In this document: piece after piece, positions 36,137-47,434 of the stretch
How positions within the stretch are numbered: position 1 is the stretch's first letter
Layout: each line of letters starts with the position of its first letter
Assembly (NCBI GenBank): GCA_008508345.1
Contig: QNGE01000128.1
Location: 306,641 to 370,640, forward strand
Direction of reading: 5' to 3'
DNA: 64,000 nt
DNA from: Paragonimus westermani
Taxonomy: Eukaryota > Platyhelminthes > Trematoda > Plagiorchiida > Troglotrematidae
Made by a program: the position numbers and the translations under genes
The notes under the pieces: model-generated
Database searches by the model: none
Told to the model about the DNA's origin: nothing
What the model saw: only the letters and a program-made list of their open reading frames with translations

Positions 36137-36180
36137 TTTCAGCACCACCGCTGTTCCCAACCATCAGATACAACCTCAGG

Positions 36181-37869
36181 ATTGGGCGAACGGTCTCACT
36201 GTTGTGCCTTCCGGTATTCGCGAAATTGTTTATTCCGTATTGCACCAATTAACTTACAGTTTTCGACTTCGTGTGTGCCAATACAATCAGCCAATGACAG
36301 ACAGTGATCCCTTTAATAGTGTTTTACATCCATAAATTCATCTTCTTAACTCATGAATAATAACTGCTTACTGCTACCAGTACCATGTCTTTTCCTTATT
36401 ACTTGTGTAGGAGTTTTCAATTCAAGTAAGACATCTACGGCTGTTCGAAGTCCCTAATTCCGAATATCACAGACAGGTCCTAGTTTTTTGCAAAGTGAAA
36501 GCAATAACGAAGGCGGAATCGTTTAAGTTGAAACCACTGTTCATGTCGTATTATTGAGTGTCAAAACCTTCCCCAAGTCCTACTGACAAGTGATGAACAA
36601 ACTCAAACTCAGTGACAGGAAATCTGAGATGCAAATAAATGCTGCATTCTGCAGCTGAGCAGGATCTCTCAGGAATCTGCCCTTGCGCTAAAGAATAAGG
36701 CAGCTCGAACAAGGAAACTGAACTCGGGCGGGTGCGCACTTTGAATCACCGATGTGAGTGTCACCACCTAAATCGCGCCTTCTGCACTACACAGGTCGGT
36801 CCACACGGTAATAGCCAAAACTTTCAACTTAAACAACCCCATCTTCGATTTACTCATGTCACCAATTTTCCTGCACCACAATCACAGCCAAGTTGGTGTA
36901 TTCATAAAGTTTGATAATGCTGTTCACTTCAAACACGTTATTGAGTAAAGAGCACATGTCTCCACCCATAAAGGTAGGTAAATACGTTTCGGTGATGTGG
37001 CGTTTCTGGAGCGCAACCCCATCCTGCGCGATGTTTTCTGACATTCCAATTCAATCTTTAATAAATTCGATTCACCTCATATAATATGTGATGCACAATG
37101 ACCAAGGAACATAAGCGAGGCTTTCCGGCTGACCACAGTCACCACAGTAGATCACCAAGAGGTCGCCTCCTGAATTTCCGACCTAGTCTGTGGAAGGCAG
37201 CGTAAAAGCAAGCTGGCTACCACTTATGAAGGTTATGGAAAGACGCGATCCTGGTGGGGAAGCCGACCATTGAAGAGCAGAGAGTAAGCCACTTTTCGAA
37301 ATCGATGACCGTCCAAAGTATGGTTGTATTTGTTCGCTCACACTACATGTTGATCACCACCATAGCCTGAGTGTATGATGAGATATACGAGTCGTGAACC
37401 AAGAGACCAAAGGAACTGTCACTGAACACGCACCACAGGATTATACATTGGCTGAGGAGCAATGTCTCTGCTCGTGGTTTTCAAGGATTGGAGATAGTGG
37501 TAGTTAAACTTGGATTGCGAAGTCCACCGAGACAAATCATGGTGTGGATGTGGTCGGCTGGTTCGTATTTACGAAGGCATGGGCAGTGCCGAAGGAACTG
37601 TTGTATTGTACAACTCATATCTTTGAATTTATTGCATTCAAATCGACTGGAAACCAGCGAGTGACATGTCTGAAATCAAACGCCATCTCAGTAGATAGGT
37701 GTACTGATGCGGCTTCATTGAGCTTGGATATCTTCCGGCGTTGCTCAAGGTTGCAGTCAATGGTCAGTGAAAACTCTACCTTTCCAGCAGAACAGAACTC
37801 CTAAGCTTTCACTGTCAAAAGCGGTCAATAAGTGAAAATCATAACGAATAATCATGCGCCCTGCGTTTC
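36181..37869. other. No confident gene; possible tail of an antisense non-LTR element
   Basis: 36181-37040 shows nothing I recognise. 37050-37869 could be the decayed C-terminal part of the minus-strand non-LTR element that follows, but the translated fragments are too broken to assign. Confidence 0.4.
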
Positions 37870-38800
37870 AACTGTTAATTTTCAATCCGGATAGCTACGG
37901 AGCATTGGGTGCCGCAGACGGCTTCCCAGAGGCTTGTCAGCTTCTCCATGACTAGGATAAAATCATCATGGTAAACCAGAATGTCGACCACAGTGTCGTG
38001 GAACTGGTAGCTAACGTGTGACACCGATGAAGTCAGTAGTACACTCATCTCTATGATGAATAGCAGGGGTAATAATTGAGACTGGATAACGTCTTTGAGC
38101 ATTGCCACCGCCTTCAGATAGGAATCAACGAGACATTGTGCTGGGATCAGAAGACCATAGAGTTTCTATAACTTTCTGGTGGTCGAACCTCGTGAATTGG
38201 GATCGAGCGCTTTGGATAAGTCAATGAAAACAATACATAGGCATCCCATGAGGTACTGAAGAAGTATAAGAAAACCGTCACGTTGCAGAAACGCGAATTG
38301 CAGGGAAGGTAATTGCGAACTAATATTGTGATGGTCAGTCACTATTTTGTAGAAACGACGCACCAAAATTAAGCATGCGGCGTCAGATTGCTCCAAACGC
38401 CTGGGCAATAACTTGTTCAAACCTGAAGAGGAGTTTTACATACAGTTCAGAACGCGAGATACCGTTTTACAGTAAACGATCCAACCAAAGCTCGGCCCCC
38501 AAGGACAGGATTGTGTGATGTGGTCGTTTGCCTTTCTGTGGCTGACCGGTCAATCTCTCAGACTAAAACTGGTATGAGTCTTTTGGGAGAGCAGTATTTG
38601 TCGTATCAGCTTCTGTATGAGTTCCTGGTATGTTGCGTCTTTCTTTTGTTGATGATATAACGTTTGAAAGGTTGTATAGTTAGTTTCCCACATCAGCTTT
38701 CTGATGGTATTTGATCGTTTCTTCTGATGACGCTGCCATGACAGATTCAGGCATGGTTTCCAAAATTGGTAATAATCCAAAACCAGAAAAATGTTGTCTG
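37870..38800 (-). pseudogene. Non-LTR retrotransposon reverse transcriptase relic
   Basis: On the minus strand, 38166-38420 gives CIVFIDLSKALD, the motif-A block of RT with its aspartate. 37875-38108 gives SQLLPLLFII (the PLSPLLF block) and ILVYHDDFILVMEKL, a YxDD active site followed by the usual tail. 38550-38780 could be the RT N-terminal linker. Frames are interrupted between blocks. The clade is not determined. Confidence 0.6.
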
Positions 38801-39220
38801 CATTTCAGGGGGCTTTCTGGTGTTATAGTTTTAGCTAGTGAATTCAGACACAACAATCCACATAAAGTATAGTGTTGGGTCTTGTTTGCTGCGTCTGGGT
38901 CTGGATATTAGTTGATTGTCATAGGGGCTGAACACTACGAGTCAACTCAGGACCGCTACGTTAGTCGTACTACCTACATCAAGTTTTTGCGACAGATTTG
39001 AATTGACCCCTTTGAATCGCACTTTTTGTCGAGCAAAAAAAGAAGTCGGCGAATCTTCTGACACCTCTTGATATGTAACCTCACACATTCACAACACACA
39101 GGAAAAGCATCCTTGAATTTGATTTTGTGTCTTTTTGATTCACGTGGATTGCATTCAAAAACACCAACGTTATCGATCCTATCCATAACTGACTTCACAA
39201 CGACGATTGCATAACTAGAG
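38801..39220. other. Upstream region of the calaxin-like gene
   Basis: Contains a minus-strand open frame (38974-39231, 85 codons) running into the start of the next gene, with no recognised motif. No clear core promoter seen. An in-frame TAA at 39212-39214 precedes the gene's ATG. Confidence 0.4.
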
Positions 39221-39895
39221 ATGTTCACCAAACCGTCTCATTCTTCCGATGTTCAGAGCGTAAGACCCTCACCGTCTATCCTAAAGCAGCGCTTCTACTA
39301 TAAGTCATTACAGCTGGAATCGAGAACACATTTTACTTGCATCGAGATTGAAGCACTTTTGCGTATTTTCGACAAAATTATCGACAAATACAAATCCCCA
39401 ATGACTAAAAGTGTGTTCAAAGACGTGCTGTTTAATTTCTTCGGACTCACTAATGACATTATGATGGAGAGGATTTTCCGAACTATGACCAACGGTAGAA
39501 ACTTGATGACCCATGAGGATTGGGTTACAGGACTGGACATCTACTTGCGTGGGACGCTTTCACAACGCGCAAACTTTGCGTTTACTGTCTACGATCACCA
39601 GAAGCGAGGTTTCCTGTCCAAAGAAGATATACAGTTGTACCTGAAGGACATCATTGTTAATCGTATTCCTGATGAAGATGCTGAAGAATGTCAAACGGAT
39701 ATGCTTGATATGATATTTCTTCTACTTGATCAAGACAAGGATGGATATATAAGCCGAACCGATTTTCTCAAAAGCGTTTATGCCGAACCTCTGCTACTGC
39801 AGTTACTTGGTGACTGTTTGCCATTATCTAACTCAGAGCTGACTTTGAACGCCTTGATTAAACAGAGCGGTGGAGGAGAATATGATCCAGTTTGA
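39221..39895 (+). CDS. CLXN: Calaxin/EFCAB1-like EF-hand protein, single exon
   Basis: Predicted 224 residues, close to the roughly 210 of vertebrate calaxin (EFCAB1, ODAD5), a calcium sensor bound to outer dynein arms of motile cilia and flagella. Family blocks are in order: FNFFGLTNDIMMERIFR (72-88), the EDWVTGLDIYLRGTL block (99-113), FTVYDHQKRGFLSKEDI (121-137), and LLLQLLGDCLP (191-201). The third EF-hand loop, residues 170-181 (DQDKDGYISRTD), has all calcium ligands. The second (125-136) is degenerate and the first (about 89-100) has lost them. Start: ATG 39221 with an in-frame TAA at 39212. The gene has no intron and sits among dead retrotransposons, so it may be a functional retrocopy, or the family may be intronless in this lineage. 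The frame is fully intact. Flatworm sperm and epidermal cilia make the role plausible. Confidence 0.88.
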   Translation: MFTKPSHSSDVQSVRPSPSILKQRFYYKSLQLESRTHFTCIEIEALLRIFDKIIDKYKSPMTKSVFKDVLFNFFGLTNDIMMERIFRTMTNGRNLMTHEDWVTGLDIYLRGTLSQRANFAFTVYDHQKRGFLSKEDIQLYLKDIIVNRIPDEDAEECQTDMLDMIFLLLDQDKDGYISRTDFLKSVYAEPLLLQLLGDCLPLSNSELTLNALIKQSGGGEYDPV

Positions 39896-40132
39896 GAACA
39901 GTGCTTGAGTAATCTTATGTGCAAATATGTCAGTTGTGTACGCTGAACTCTTAATAAGAACATACCAGTGGGCAGTCTTATTGACAGATAACACAAAGCT
40001 CTAGGTGCTTTTGCAACAGACACCTAAAGGGTTACAGTCTTTATAAGGTACTGAATTGCACCGAGTTTTGACAACCGAAGATGTTACAAATGAGTCGTTG
40101 AAACAGCTGTAGCTCACTTACTGAAGGTGGCA

Positions 40133-40138
40133 AATAAA
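40133..40138 (+). terminator. AATAAA polyadenylation signal, calaxin-like gene
   Basis: First AATAAA hexamer after the stop codon, about 240 nt downstream. Assignment is by position. Confidence 0.5.
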
Positions 40139-40925
40139 TCAGCAATGAATTAAGCACCTGCGCGGACAGTGAAACCAATTGTCACTACTCTTAATTGGTT
40201 GATGTGATGGGGGATTCGAAGAAAAGATGGCTGACATTGGTCGGTAATATCTGAAGCAGGCATTCTACCATTACCCAGGCGGTCTCAATCCCCATAAGGG
40301 AAGTGGACAGTCAGTCCAAGTGTTTTCTCAGTAACCATCCACAGTGCTGAAACCTGACTGGTAGAAATGATTGTGCCTGGTTTTCTGGAACCAGCACCCA
40401 GTAACTCCTCATATTTGCGTACCCTAATGGTATAAGCAGAGTTCTTAAAAAGGCTTCCGATCTGAAGATAGAACTTTAATAGTAAGTGTAAATGACAAAA
40501 AAGTTGTTCAAAAGTTGTTCCCAATATACTGTTGTCATTTGAATGCGACTGGTACAGCCGTTCGTTCTGTTTAACAAGTCCAAGAAGGAAGAGAGTAACT
40601 TTACGAACAGGGCAGTCGAAAGGAGCCTGGTAGCGGTTAAGAGAGTTTGGTTGAATTGTGTGAAGCAAGGCAATGAAAACCACACGTGATGCCTTATTTT
40701 TAGCCGCAATTTGGCTGTGCGTTTAGGGAACGCAAACATTGCTGCTGACTCTGAATGTGTTAGGAATTAGGTCCAATATCCATTCCTCCCCTTAGTTTTT
40801 AACTATGGTCTGTTCGTATTTCCCTGTCTGTAGTACTCTGAAGCATCGTCGAGCGCTAATAATTTGTTGCCCAAGCTGATGGATGGGCGGTTGGCATCAC
40901 TAATGTAAGGAATACGCAAGGATGT
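40139..40925. other. No recognisable gene
   Basis: A minus-strand frame of 132 codons (40285-40683) and an overlapping 87-codon frame show no motif I can name. Possibly old repeat. Confidence 0.45.
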
Positions 40926-40970
40926 GCACTACTGATGAGATCTAATGAGAGCGAAACTCGGGTCTAGTGC
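40926..40970 (+). ncRNA. Minimal hammerhead ribozyme, complete core
   Basis: Stem I GCACTA (40926-40931) pairs perfectly with TAGTGC (40965-40970). Between them, in order: CTGATGA (40932-40938), stem II GATCT/AGAGC with loop AATG and one A-G mismatch, box CGAAAC (40952-40957), stem III AC/GT closed by loop TCGG, and C40964 at the cleavage position. All core positions are intact. A T-run and TTCGAAAGAGG follow, a tail shared with the loci at 47.5 and 49.8 kb. It lies 17 bp before the N at 40987. Confidence 0.75.
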
Positions 40971-40986
40971 TTTTTTTCGAAAGAGG

Positions 40987-40987
40987 N
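40987..40987. other. Unresolved base at a repeat junction
   Basis: A single N sits exactly between the hammerhead tail (TTCGAAAGAGG) and the first base of the copy-B duplication, so this junction may be an assembly join. Confidence 0.9.
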
Positions 40988-43198
40988 ACTCCAATCTGCT
41001 TTTTGGTAACCGAGCCATACCACTGTCTCAGCTGCACTGTCGTCTTGTAGACAGTTAACTGTGGCGCCAAACATCTGTGTTAAGACCAAACACTCTTTAG
41101 GAGGTGCATCCACTAATTGTTGTGACCAGTGTAACCTTCGTTACCCATCGGTGGTTTGGTCCTTCAGCGCCTTACCGCCTTCCGACCGGTTATTTGATTA
41201 TGACTAACTATGTGCACTTACTGTTGGGTCCGGTAATCACTGTCTTGGCCGTGCACATAAGCATCTCTATCTGTTCTCAGTGACTAAGTAAATCTGGAAG
41301 TTTTGAACAAAGTTTATGTGATTGGTGGGTGGAACTGTGCGGTCGTTAGATAACAGTGTATTTGACACTGGAATGTCATCTGAAGACTTGAAGCGGATTG
41401 TGATTTTTGAAATTGAGCTGTGCCTAGGGATAAGATAACCCGGACCACCGTTGGTCTCCACTTTCACGAAGAGGCGGAGTAGTAAATGAGTAACAAATGA
41501 GTGCAAAGGCAACGAAAAGAGGTGAAAAACAAAAGTTTGCAGTATCCCTTCCAGAACGTTGTCCGCCACAGAATTGAACGCCATCTGGTGTGGAGAACAG
41601 TCAAGAGAACTGTCCATAAATGCACACTACCCACGGCAAACATACAACTTCAACATATTGACCTACTCCACTGGAACTGCCATCCGATGGAGGCAGTCTC
41701 AGAGGATATATCGGGCAACCGAATCAAAAGCAGCAATTAGATCTAAACGTGACCATTGGTTAAAGAAAGGATGGCCGATGTTTCAGGGTTCGTCAAAAAG
41801 CGACAATGTATGGTCGACACACCAGCGGCCAGACCGAAAAACTGCCGTTCTGTTACGTGGTTTCTTTGTGTTTCGAAAGAGGCTGCAGCATAAGACCAGT
41901 CAGCAGTTTGGATACGATAGATACGAGATTAATATCTTTGTATTTGTCAGATGATGTCCTAGTATCTCTGTTGAAAGTGGGAATTACCGATCAGTAGTAT
42001 TGATATACCTCCTCAGTCTCTCAGATGGAATGAAGGAGTTTGGTCAGCGCAGACAACAAGCTCTCACCACCATCCTCTAGAACCGCTGTGGGAAAGTAGG
42101 TCCGGACTTGGGACTTAAATTTCAATGGTTTAATCACCAAAACTACTTTGTTCTCCTAGGGAGGTTGGTCTGGGATGTCATGAATGACCATGCAGTCTCC
42201 ATCACCCACAACGGAATGATCTGGCTCAGGCCAGCTGAACTGTTCCTCAAACTCCTCAACCCATTCGTTAGGTTGCTGCGACCAGTTGTAAATTCCTGGG
42301 CCACCTTTCCACATATAGTCTTACAAACACCTTATCGACAGCCAACGCACCGGTGAATCAGGGGAAGCAGCACACGTTTATTCCTTGATAAAAATGTTCT
42401 CTCTACCTGTTCGGTTTGTTCGTGGAGATGAACCTCGCGGTTGTTACACTGACCCTTCGTAAGTTTGGGTTTCAGTTCACCGTGGTGTTTGTCCTGTTCG
42501 GGCGAGTTGATTCTCTGACAAGTTCTTTTGAGTCCCTGTTGTGAGTCGGTCAGTTTGACTGTCAGTGTTGTTTGGCAGACGTTCTATGTGCCCTGGTCGC
42601 TCAATTTCCAACCGATCACTTTGTGTTTGCGAGTAGATGGTATCTACACAAACGACGAATCGAAGCGGGCACGAACAGGACCATGATCTGAGTCAAGGTG
42701 GTTACTCCAGAATGAATGGCAGTCTTTGACACAGTGGCGGGACCTATAGCTGGTGGCGATATGACCAATTCTCGTCGACGGTTGAGTTGTACGAAGTGGT
42801 CTGCACGTGACGCGCAATCTGATAGACAGTCGACAAGATGCACACGATTGTAGTGGTCGATCACCATTACTGGTGTTTCGCGTGTGAGCACTGAACATAC
42901 CACCTAACCGAATCTCTGCTGGAGTACGATGATCAGGTTGTGCGTTCACATCGTCGGTGAACAGAGAGCAGTTTGGTTTGTCTGAGGAGATGAGAGAGGT
43001 ACTGGTAGATGGCGTTTTTGACAGCATCTGAACAATTGTCTGTTTGAGCATATTTGGATTTGACAAATGAGCGGCGTCTTTTCGGACTGTGTCAGCTGAC
43101 TTTGATTGAAGTGTCGGATCCGATGTCACATGGGACAGTTCGTTTGGACCCAGTCGAGTAGGGCTTGTTCTGTCCCACTGTTCGGTGCATTCCCTATT
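40988..43198. repeat. 2.2-kb near-identical duplication, copy B
   Basis: Matches 24289-26499 base for base with offset 16699 apart from about ten substitutions. The match ends at about 43198, after which the sequences are unrelated. Confidence 0.92.
41269..43129 (-). pseudogene. RTE-like non-LTR retrotransposon relic, copy B
   Basis: Same dead endonuclease and RT fragments as in copy A, with the LDSDHGPVRAR block in the frame at 42644-43129 and the same stops. Confidence 0.65.
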
Positions 43199-43590
43199 CT
43201 GGATGGATCGTAAGACGCTTCGTCGTCAACCTCGACCGTTGAAAAGAACGGTTGACTACCAGCAATATCTATGCGCAAATGCAGACAAAGTATATAGCTG
43301 GGATCCTATAGGCAGGTTTGTAGACACGGCGCACATCCACTTCCCGAGGGAGCAATGACGATACAGTGTTTTGTGAATCTGACTACTAATGTGCTCAGCA
43401 GATGCACTCAACGTTACATCAGACTTCGGATGGCGCGAATTTGTTAGACCTAACTGGGCAAATGTCGGCGGGCATGGTTGACTGTTGGACGATCTGGAAG
43501 CTCTCACACTGAACGTACTTTTTCTAACCCTCTCATTCCATGATCGGGAAGCAGCTGTACTGCAAATGCAAAATTCCATCCGCCCGTTGC
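43199..43590. other. No recognised gene between copy B and the Gypsy 5' LTR
   Basis: A minus-strand frame of 123 codons (43256-43627) overlaps this stretch and the LTR start; no motif recognised. Confidence 0.4.
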
Positions 43591-43799
43591 TGTGTTCGTG
43601 CACACCCCTTACATGTCCAGTGTTCACCTTGAATCGGATTGGCTACTAACGATCGCATGACACGTCGCGATTATGATTGGTTTAGTTCTAACTCGTTCCC
43701 TGATTTAATGTTCTTTACATACGTCTGCTGAACAGATTGCACACATACTAGTTCACGCTCGTTATCCCTGTCTCTTGTTCTGATTTACGATAGAACACA
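43591..43799 (+). repeat. 5' LTR of the Gypsy element
   Basis: Begins TGTG and ends ACACA. Shares GATTGGCTACTAACG, ATGATTGGTTTA, TTAATGTTCTTT and ACGTCTGCTG in order with the 3' LTR. The TGGCGCTGCC immediately after it is at the usual primer-binding-site position. Confidence 0.8.
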
Positions 43800-46700
43800 T
43801 GGCGCTGCCCTCAGTGCCCACATCAATGAACGCTCCTGCAACATTTTGGGTGGATCCAGCAGTATTTTCAACGGCAGGTTCGTGGATTAAATGGAAAACG
43901 ATGTTTACGGATTAGTTCGATTTGCCCAACGTGTTAAATTCATTGCTGGACCTGAAAGAGTCAACTAAACAAAACATTCTCCGCAATCATCTGGGAAATG
44001 TAGGACAAAGACAGTTTGACGTCCATTCGTCGCCATACAACCATCTTGGAGGAGGCTTTAAATACTGTTGACAAAATACTAGTAGTCGTTACCAACGTAT
44101 ATGCCTCCACCTTCACTTTTTCCCGCATCTGTCAGCAAACTGGAGAGCCACTGGAAGGATTCATTTCTCAACTTATAAGAACCATCCGACCGTGTGAGTA
44201 TTATAAAATACTTACCAAGAAACTTGAAGATTGCATGCTCATAGAACAGTTTACCTTCGGGGTAAGAAATGGAAACATTCGTGGATATCTTTTGACTGAA
44301 GACGCATCCAAAGCAGTGGTTGCTCTAAACGTGGCACCTTCTGTTGAACGTGCGACAATGGCTTTTGTTGGCGTGCCATTAGTGCATCATAAATACCTAT
44401 AGTTGTTTACTGATTCAGTTGGCCGTTTAAAGTCGGATGAAAAACCATCCTCCATATCACAGCCAAGACCGATACCCCTTGCAAAGCGGAAAACAGTTTC
44501 TGCCGCTATTAATCTGGTGCTTCAAAATGACTTAATTGAGCCAATAACATGCTCGACTTGGGTACATCCATTAGTTGAGGTTTTGAAAAAAAAACGATAA
44601 CGTTCGACTGTGCACAGATCTTCGAGCACTTGACGAACAAATTGTGAGTGAGAATTTCATCTTGCTTAATCAAGATAAACTGTTAATTGAACTCGCCGGA
44701 GCAAATTTTCTTTCAAAATTAAACATCAAAAGTGGTCTCCTTCACATATCACTTACGGTCGATTTCAGATCTCCCACTGATTTTCTCAGAACAGAAGGTC
44801 TATTCCAGTACAAGGTTTTACCACTGAGTTTAATTTCGGCTTCACAAGCTTGGTGAAGATTCATGACTCAGTCTTTACCTTCATATCGGGGTTCTATTGT
44901 GTACCTGGATGATATATGCGTTCTCGGGAAATCTAAAGAACATGATTCTAATATTGATTGTGTGTTAGATCGTCTCCACCAGTTGAACTTGCGTTTGAAA
45001 ATGAGCAAGTGTGTATTCTGTATGACTGAAATATTATTCCTTGGACATATATCTGGTGAAGGAGTTCGGCCCAAAGTGGGGAATACCGAGGCTATTGCAA
45101 ATGCTTCAGAACCTACGAATCTACTTCAACTCGAACGTTATCTCGGACTTTGCTCATACTACTTAAACCATCTTCCGAATTTCGTCACTGCCATCGATCC
45201 ACTGTGACAGCTGGAGGGAAGCCTTTTCATGTGTGGAGCAGATGATTGCTTCCACCCGCGTTATCAGTATCTTTGACGAATCCTGTAGTACGTTCGTTTC
45301 AACAGATGCCTTCGATGTTTGTCTAAGAGCCGTTCTTTCTCAAATTCAGCAAGGACAGGAAAGGATTATTGTACGAACACTTTCTGGTACGGAGCGTATA
45401 TATTCAGCCAGCGAGAAAAATGCTTTGGTTTGCGTCTGGGTCTGTGAGAAGTGGCATGTTCACCTTTTCGGTAGACGCTTCACTCTGAGAACTGATCATA
45501 CAGCATTGACGACATTTCTCAGTCAAGGAACTAAACTACTGAATTACGACTTGAAAATTAAATATAGACGTGCTTCAGAAAACGAAGTACCTGCCGCACT
45601 TTCCCGCCGACCTTTATCCGTACAAACTTTATACAGACAATATGAACGAATTTGGAATGGTGGCTGCCACTGATGATCTGGAAGTTCATGCGGTAACCAG
45701 ACAGCAACTGCGAGAGCATACGAAAATGGACGATGAAATCCAACAACTGAAACAATACATTTCTACCGGGTGGCCTACTGTCAAAGATAACACTGACAAG
45801 CTAAATACTATTACCCCCTTGCGAGAGGAGCTTTCTATGATAGAAGACTGCATCATGCATGGATCACGGTTCGTCCCAACATCTACTTTAAAACGTGAGG
45901 TTGTGCTGTGTGCTCATTAGGGACATCCTGGAATCACGCGGACTCTTCATCGTGCTAACGAATGGTATTGGTAGCCACGAATGTTTTCGTCAATCGAGAC
46001 TCCTGTTAATGATTGCATCCCTTGTCAACATGCTGATAATTCAATCAAACCTACTGTTGCCCCAGCGCAGTCACTGGAGTATCCTATGCGCCTGTGGGCA
46101 AAGCTGACTATGGATATGGGAACTTTCGCAACAGTTCTTTGGAATAAACGTAACATACCGGTCGCCAATTACTACTACAGTTTGTGGGCTGAGGCACATA
46201 TTTGTGGGGATGTTACGTCGATTACGGTAATTCATTGAATGAAACACCTTATTGTCTGATTCGGGATTTCTGAAGAGATTGTCACCGATAATGTATCTCA
46301 GTTTGTTAGTTATGAGTTCGAAGAATTTTTACGTTGGCAGGAAATAAAACATTCTTGGGCTGTTCCCTACAATCACTCAAGCAATGGCATTATGGAACGT
46401 TTGAAATCAGTCTTTGAAGGAGTGTGTACAGACATTACACTTACAAGGGGAAACGTGGGAAGAGTCTACGCTTCAAGCGTTATTCACTCACCGCACCAGC
46501 TACCGCACAGTGATGGAGAAAACGCCTGCTGAACTGTTCAGGAAATCTCTACGTACGAAACTTAACGCAGCTCACCAACCTACGAATGAAAGCAAGCATA
46601 CCGAGCAGCTCCGGAAGGAGATTTACCAAAATACTTACGCCAAGTCAGCGAAACTCTGGCACCCGGAAAATTTGTCCGCTTGAAGAGTCGGTCACAACAA

Positions 46701-46964
46701 AAGGCAAACAAGTTTTTCATCCAGGATCTTCATAGAGCGTACTCACAAACATGATATACAGGAGTTGAATAACAACGAGATAGTTAATCAACGTCAGTTA
46801 TTTAGTGGATGAATAACCCGGGGGGTCAGTTTACCTTCACGTATGGAGCAATCCGTTGCAAACCCCTCAAACCCTCGTCGCTCATCACGGGCTCCGAAAC
46901 CGGTCGACCGTTTTATTTACGCCTCATCCGAGACTGACCGAAAGGGATTGACGCTGAGTGTGTG

Positions 46965-47168
46965 TGTACATTCTTTACAAGGACAGAACGTTCACCTCGT
47001 ATCTGATTGGCTACTAACGCTCGTGTGGTACATTGCGACTATGATTGGTTTAATTCTAACTCGTTCCTCGACTTAATGTTCTTTGCATACGTCTGCTGGA
47101 CAGATTGCACACACACTAGTTTACGCTCGTTACCCTTGCCTTGCGTTCTGATTCACGGCAGAACACCA
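46965..47168 (+). repeat. 3' LTR of the Gypsy element
   Basis: Begins TGAG and ends ACACCA; diverged from the 5' LTR at many positions, so the insertion is old. A short purine run (GAAAGGGA) lies about 20 bp upstream, a possible polypurine tract. No clear target-site duplication: GTTGC on the left, GTAAC on the right. Confidence 0.78.
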
Positions 47169-47434
47169 GTAACAATACCAGTAATCGAAATATCACTCAA
47201 TATGTGATTTCAGTTTGGAGACAATTCGCAGTCGAGGGGTCGTGGATTGGAGTTAAAAGGACAGTGTCAATATCTCCTCTTGAGCAACCAGGCACTCTGT
47301 ACATTACTCATAATCGAATGGAGCTCAGTTTTTACATATGCTGAGTCGGCTATGCCTAGTATGAGGTCAGTGGTCGGCAGGATCGTCTCACGAAGGCTTG
47401 GTTGAAGTTCTAGTCCCGACCCTGGCACGAATAG

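Larger units (their letters stand above)
35907..36180 (-). mobile_element. Retrozyme-like tandem dimer (130-bp unit) flanked by a 13-bp direct repeat
   Basis: A segment of about 95 bp (35918-36012) is repeated at 36048-36142, a 130-bp period, with no difference I can see. Each copy holds an antisense hammerhead ribozyme motif. The 13-mer ATACAACCTCAGG occurs immediately to the left (35907-35919) and to the right (36168-36180), as a target-site duplication would. It lies about 40 bp after the end of the Gypsy relic. This architecture, short tandem units each with a type I hammerhead, fits what is described for small metazoan retrozymes moved by Penelope-like elements. The mechanism is inference; the repeats and flanks are seen. 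Confidence 0.7.
43591..47168 (+). mobile_element. Ty3/Gypsy element with both LTRs, internally deleted and frameshifted
   Basis: LTRs at 43591-43799 and 46965-47168 bound a 3.2-kb interior. Gag starts near 43827. RT: VSAAINLVLQNDLIEPI and TWVHPLVEVLKKKR (44490-44600), NFILLNQDKLLIELAGANF (44650-44710), IVYLDDICVLGKSKEHDS (YxDD, 44895-44950), ILFLGHISGEGVRPK (45030-45080). RNase H: FVSTDAFDVCLRAVLSQ and LRTDHTALTTFL. Integrase: HPGITRTLHR finger region near 45910, then TDNVSQF..NGIMERLKS near 46290-46410 with 35 residues between D and E. C-terminal RRSSRAPKPVDRF at 46875-46915. No protease is found between gag and RT, where the frames almost abut at 44400. Several frameshifts and stops make it inactive. 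Confidence 0.85.

Noticed and set aside
43256..43627. 123-codon minus-strand frame as a gene.
   Set aside because: It runs into the 5' LTR of the Gypsy element and shows no motif or start context.
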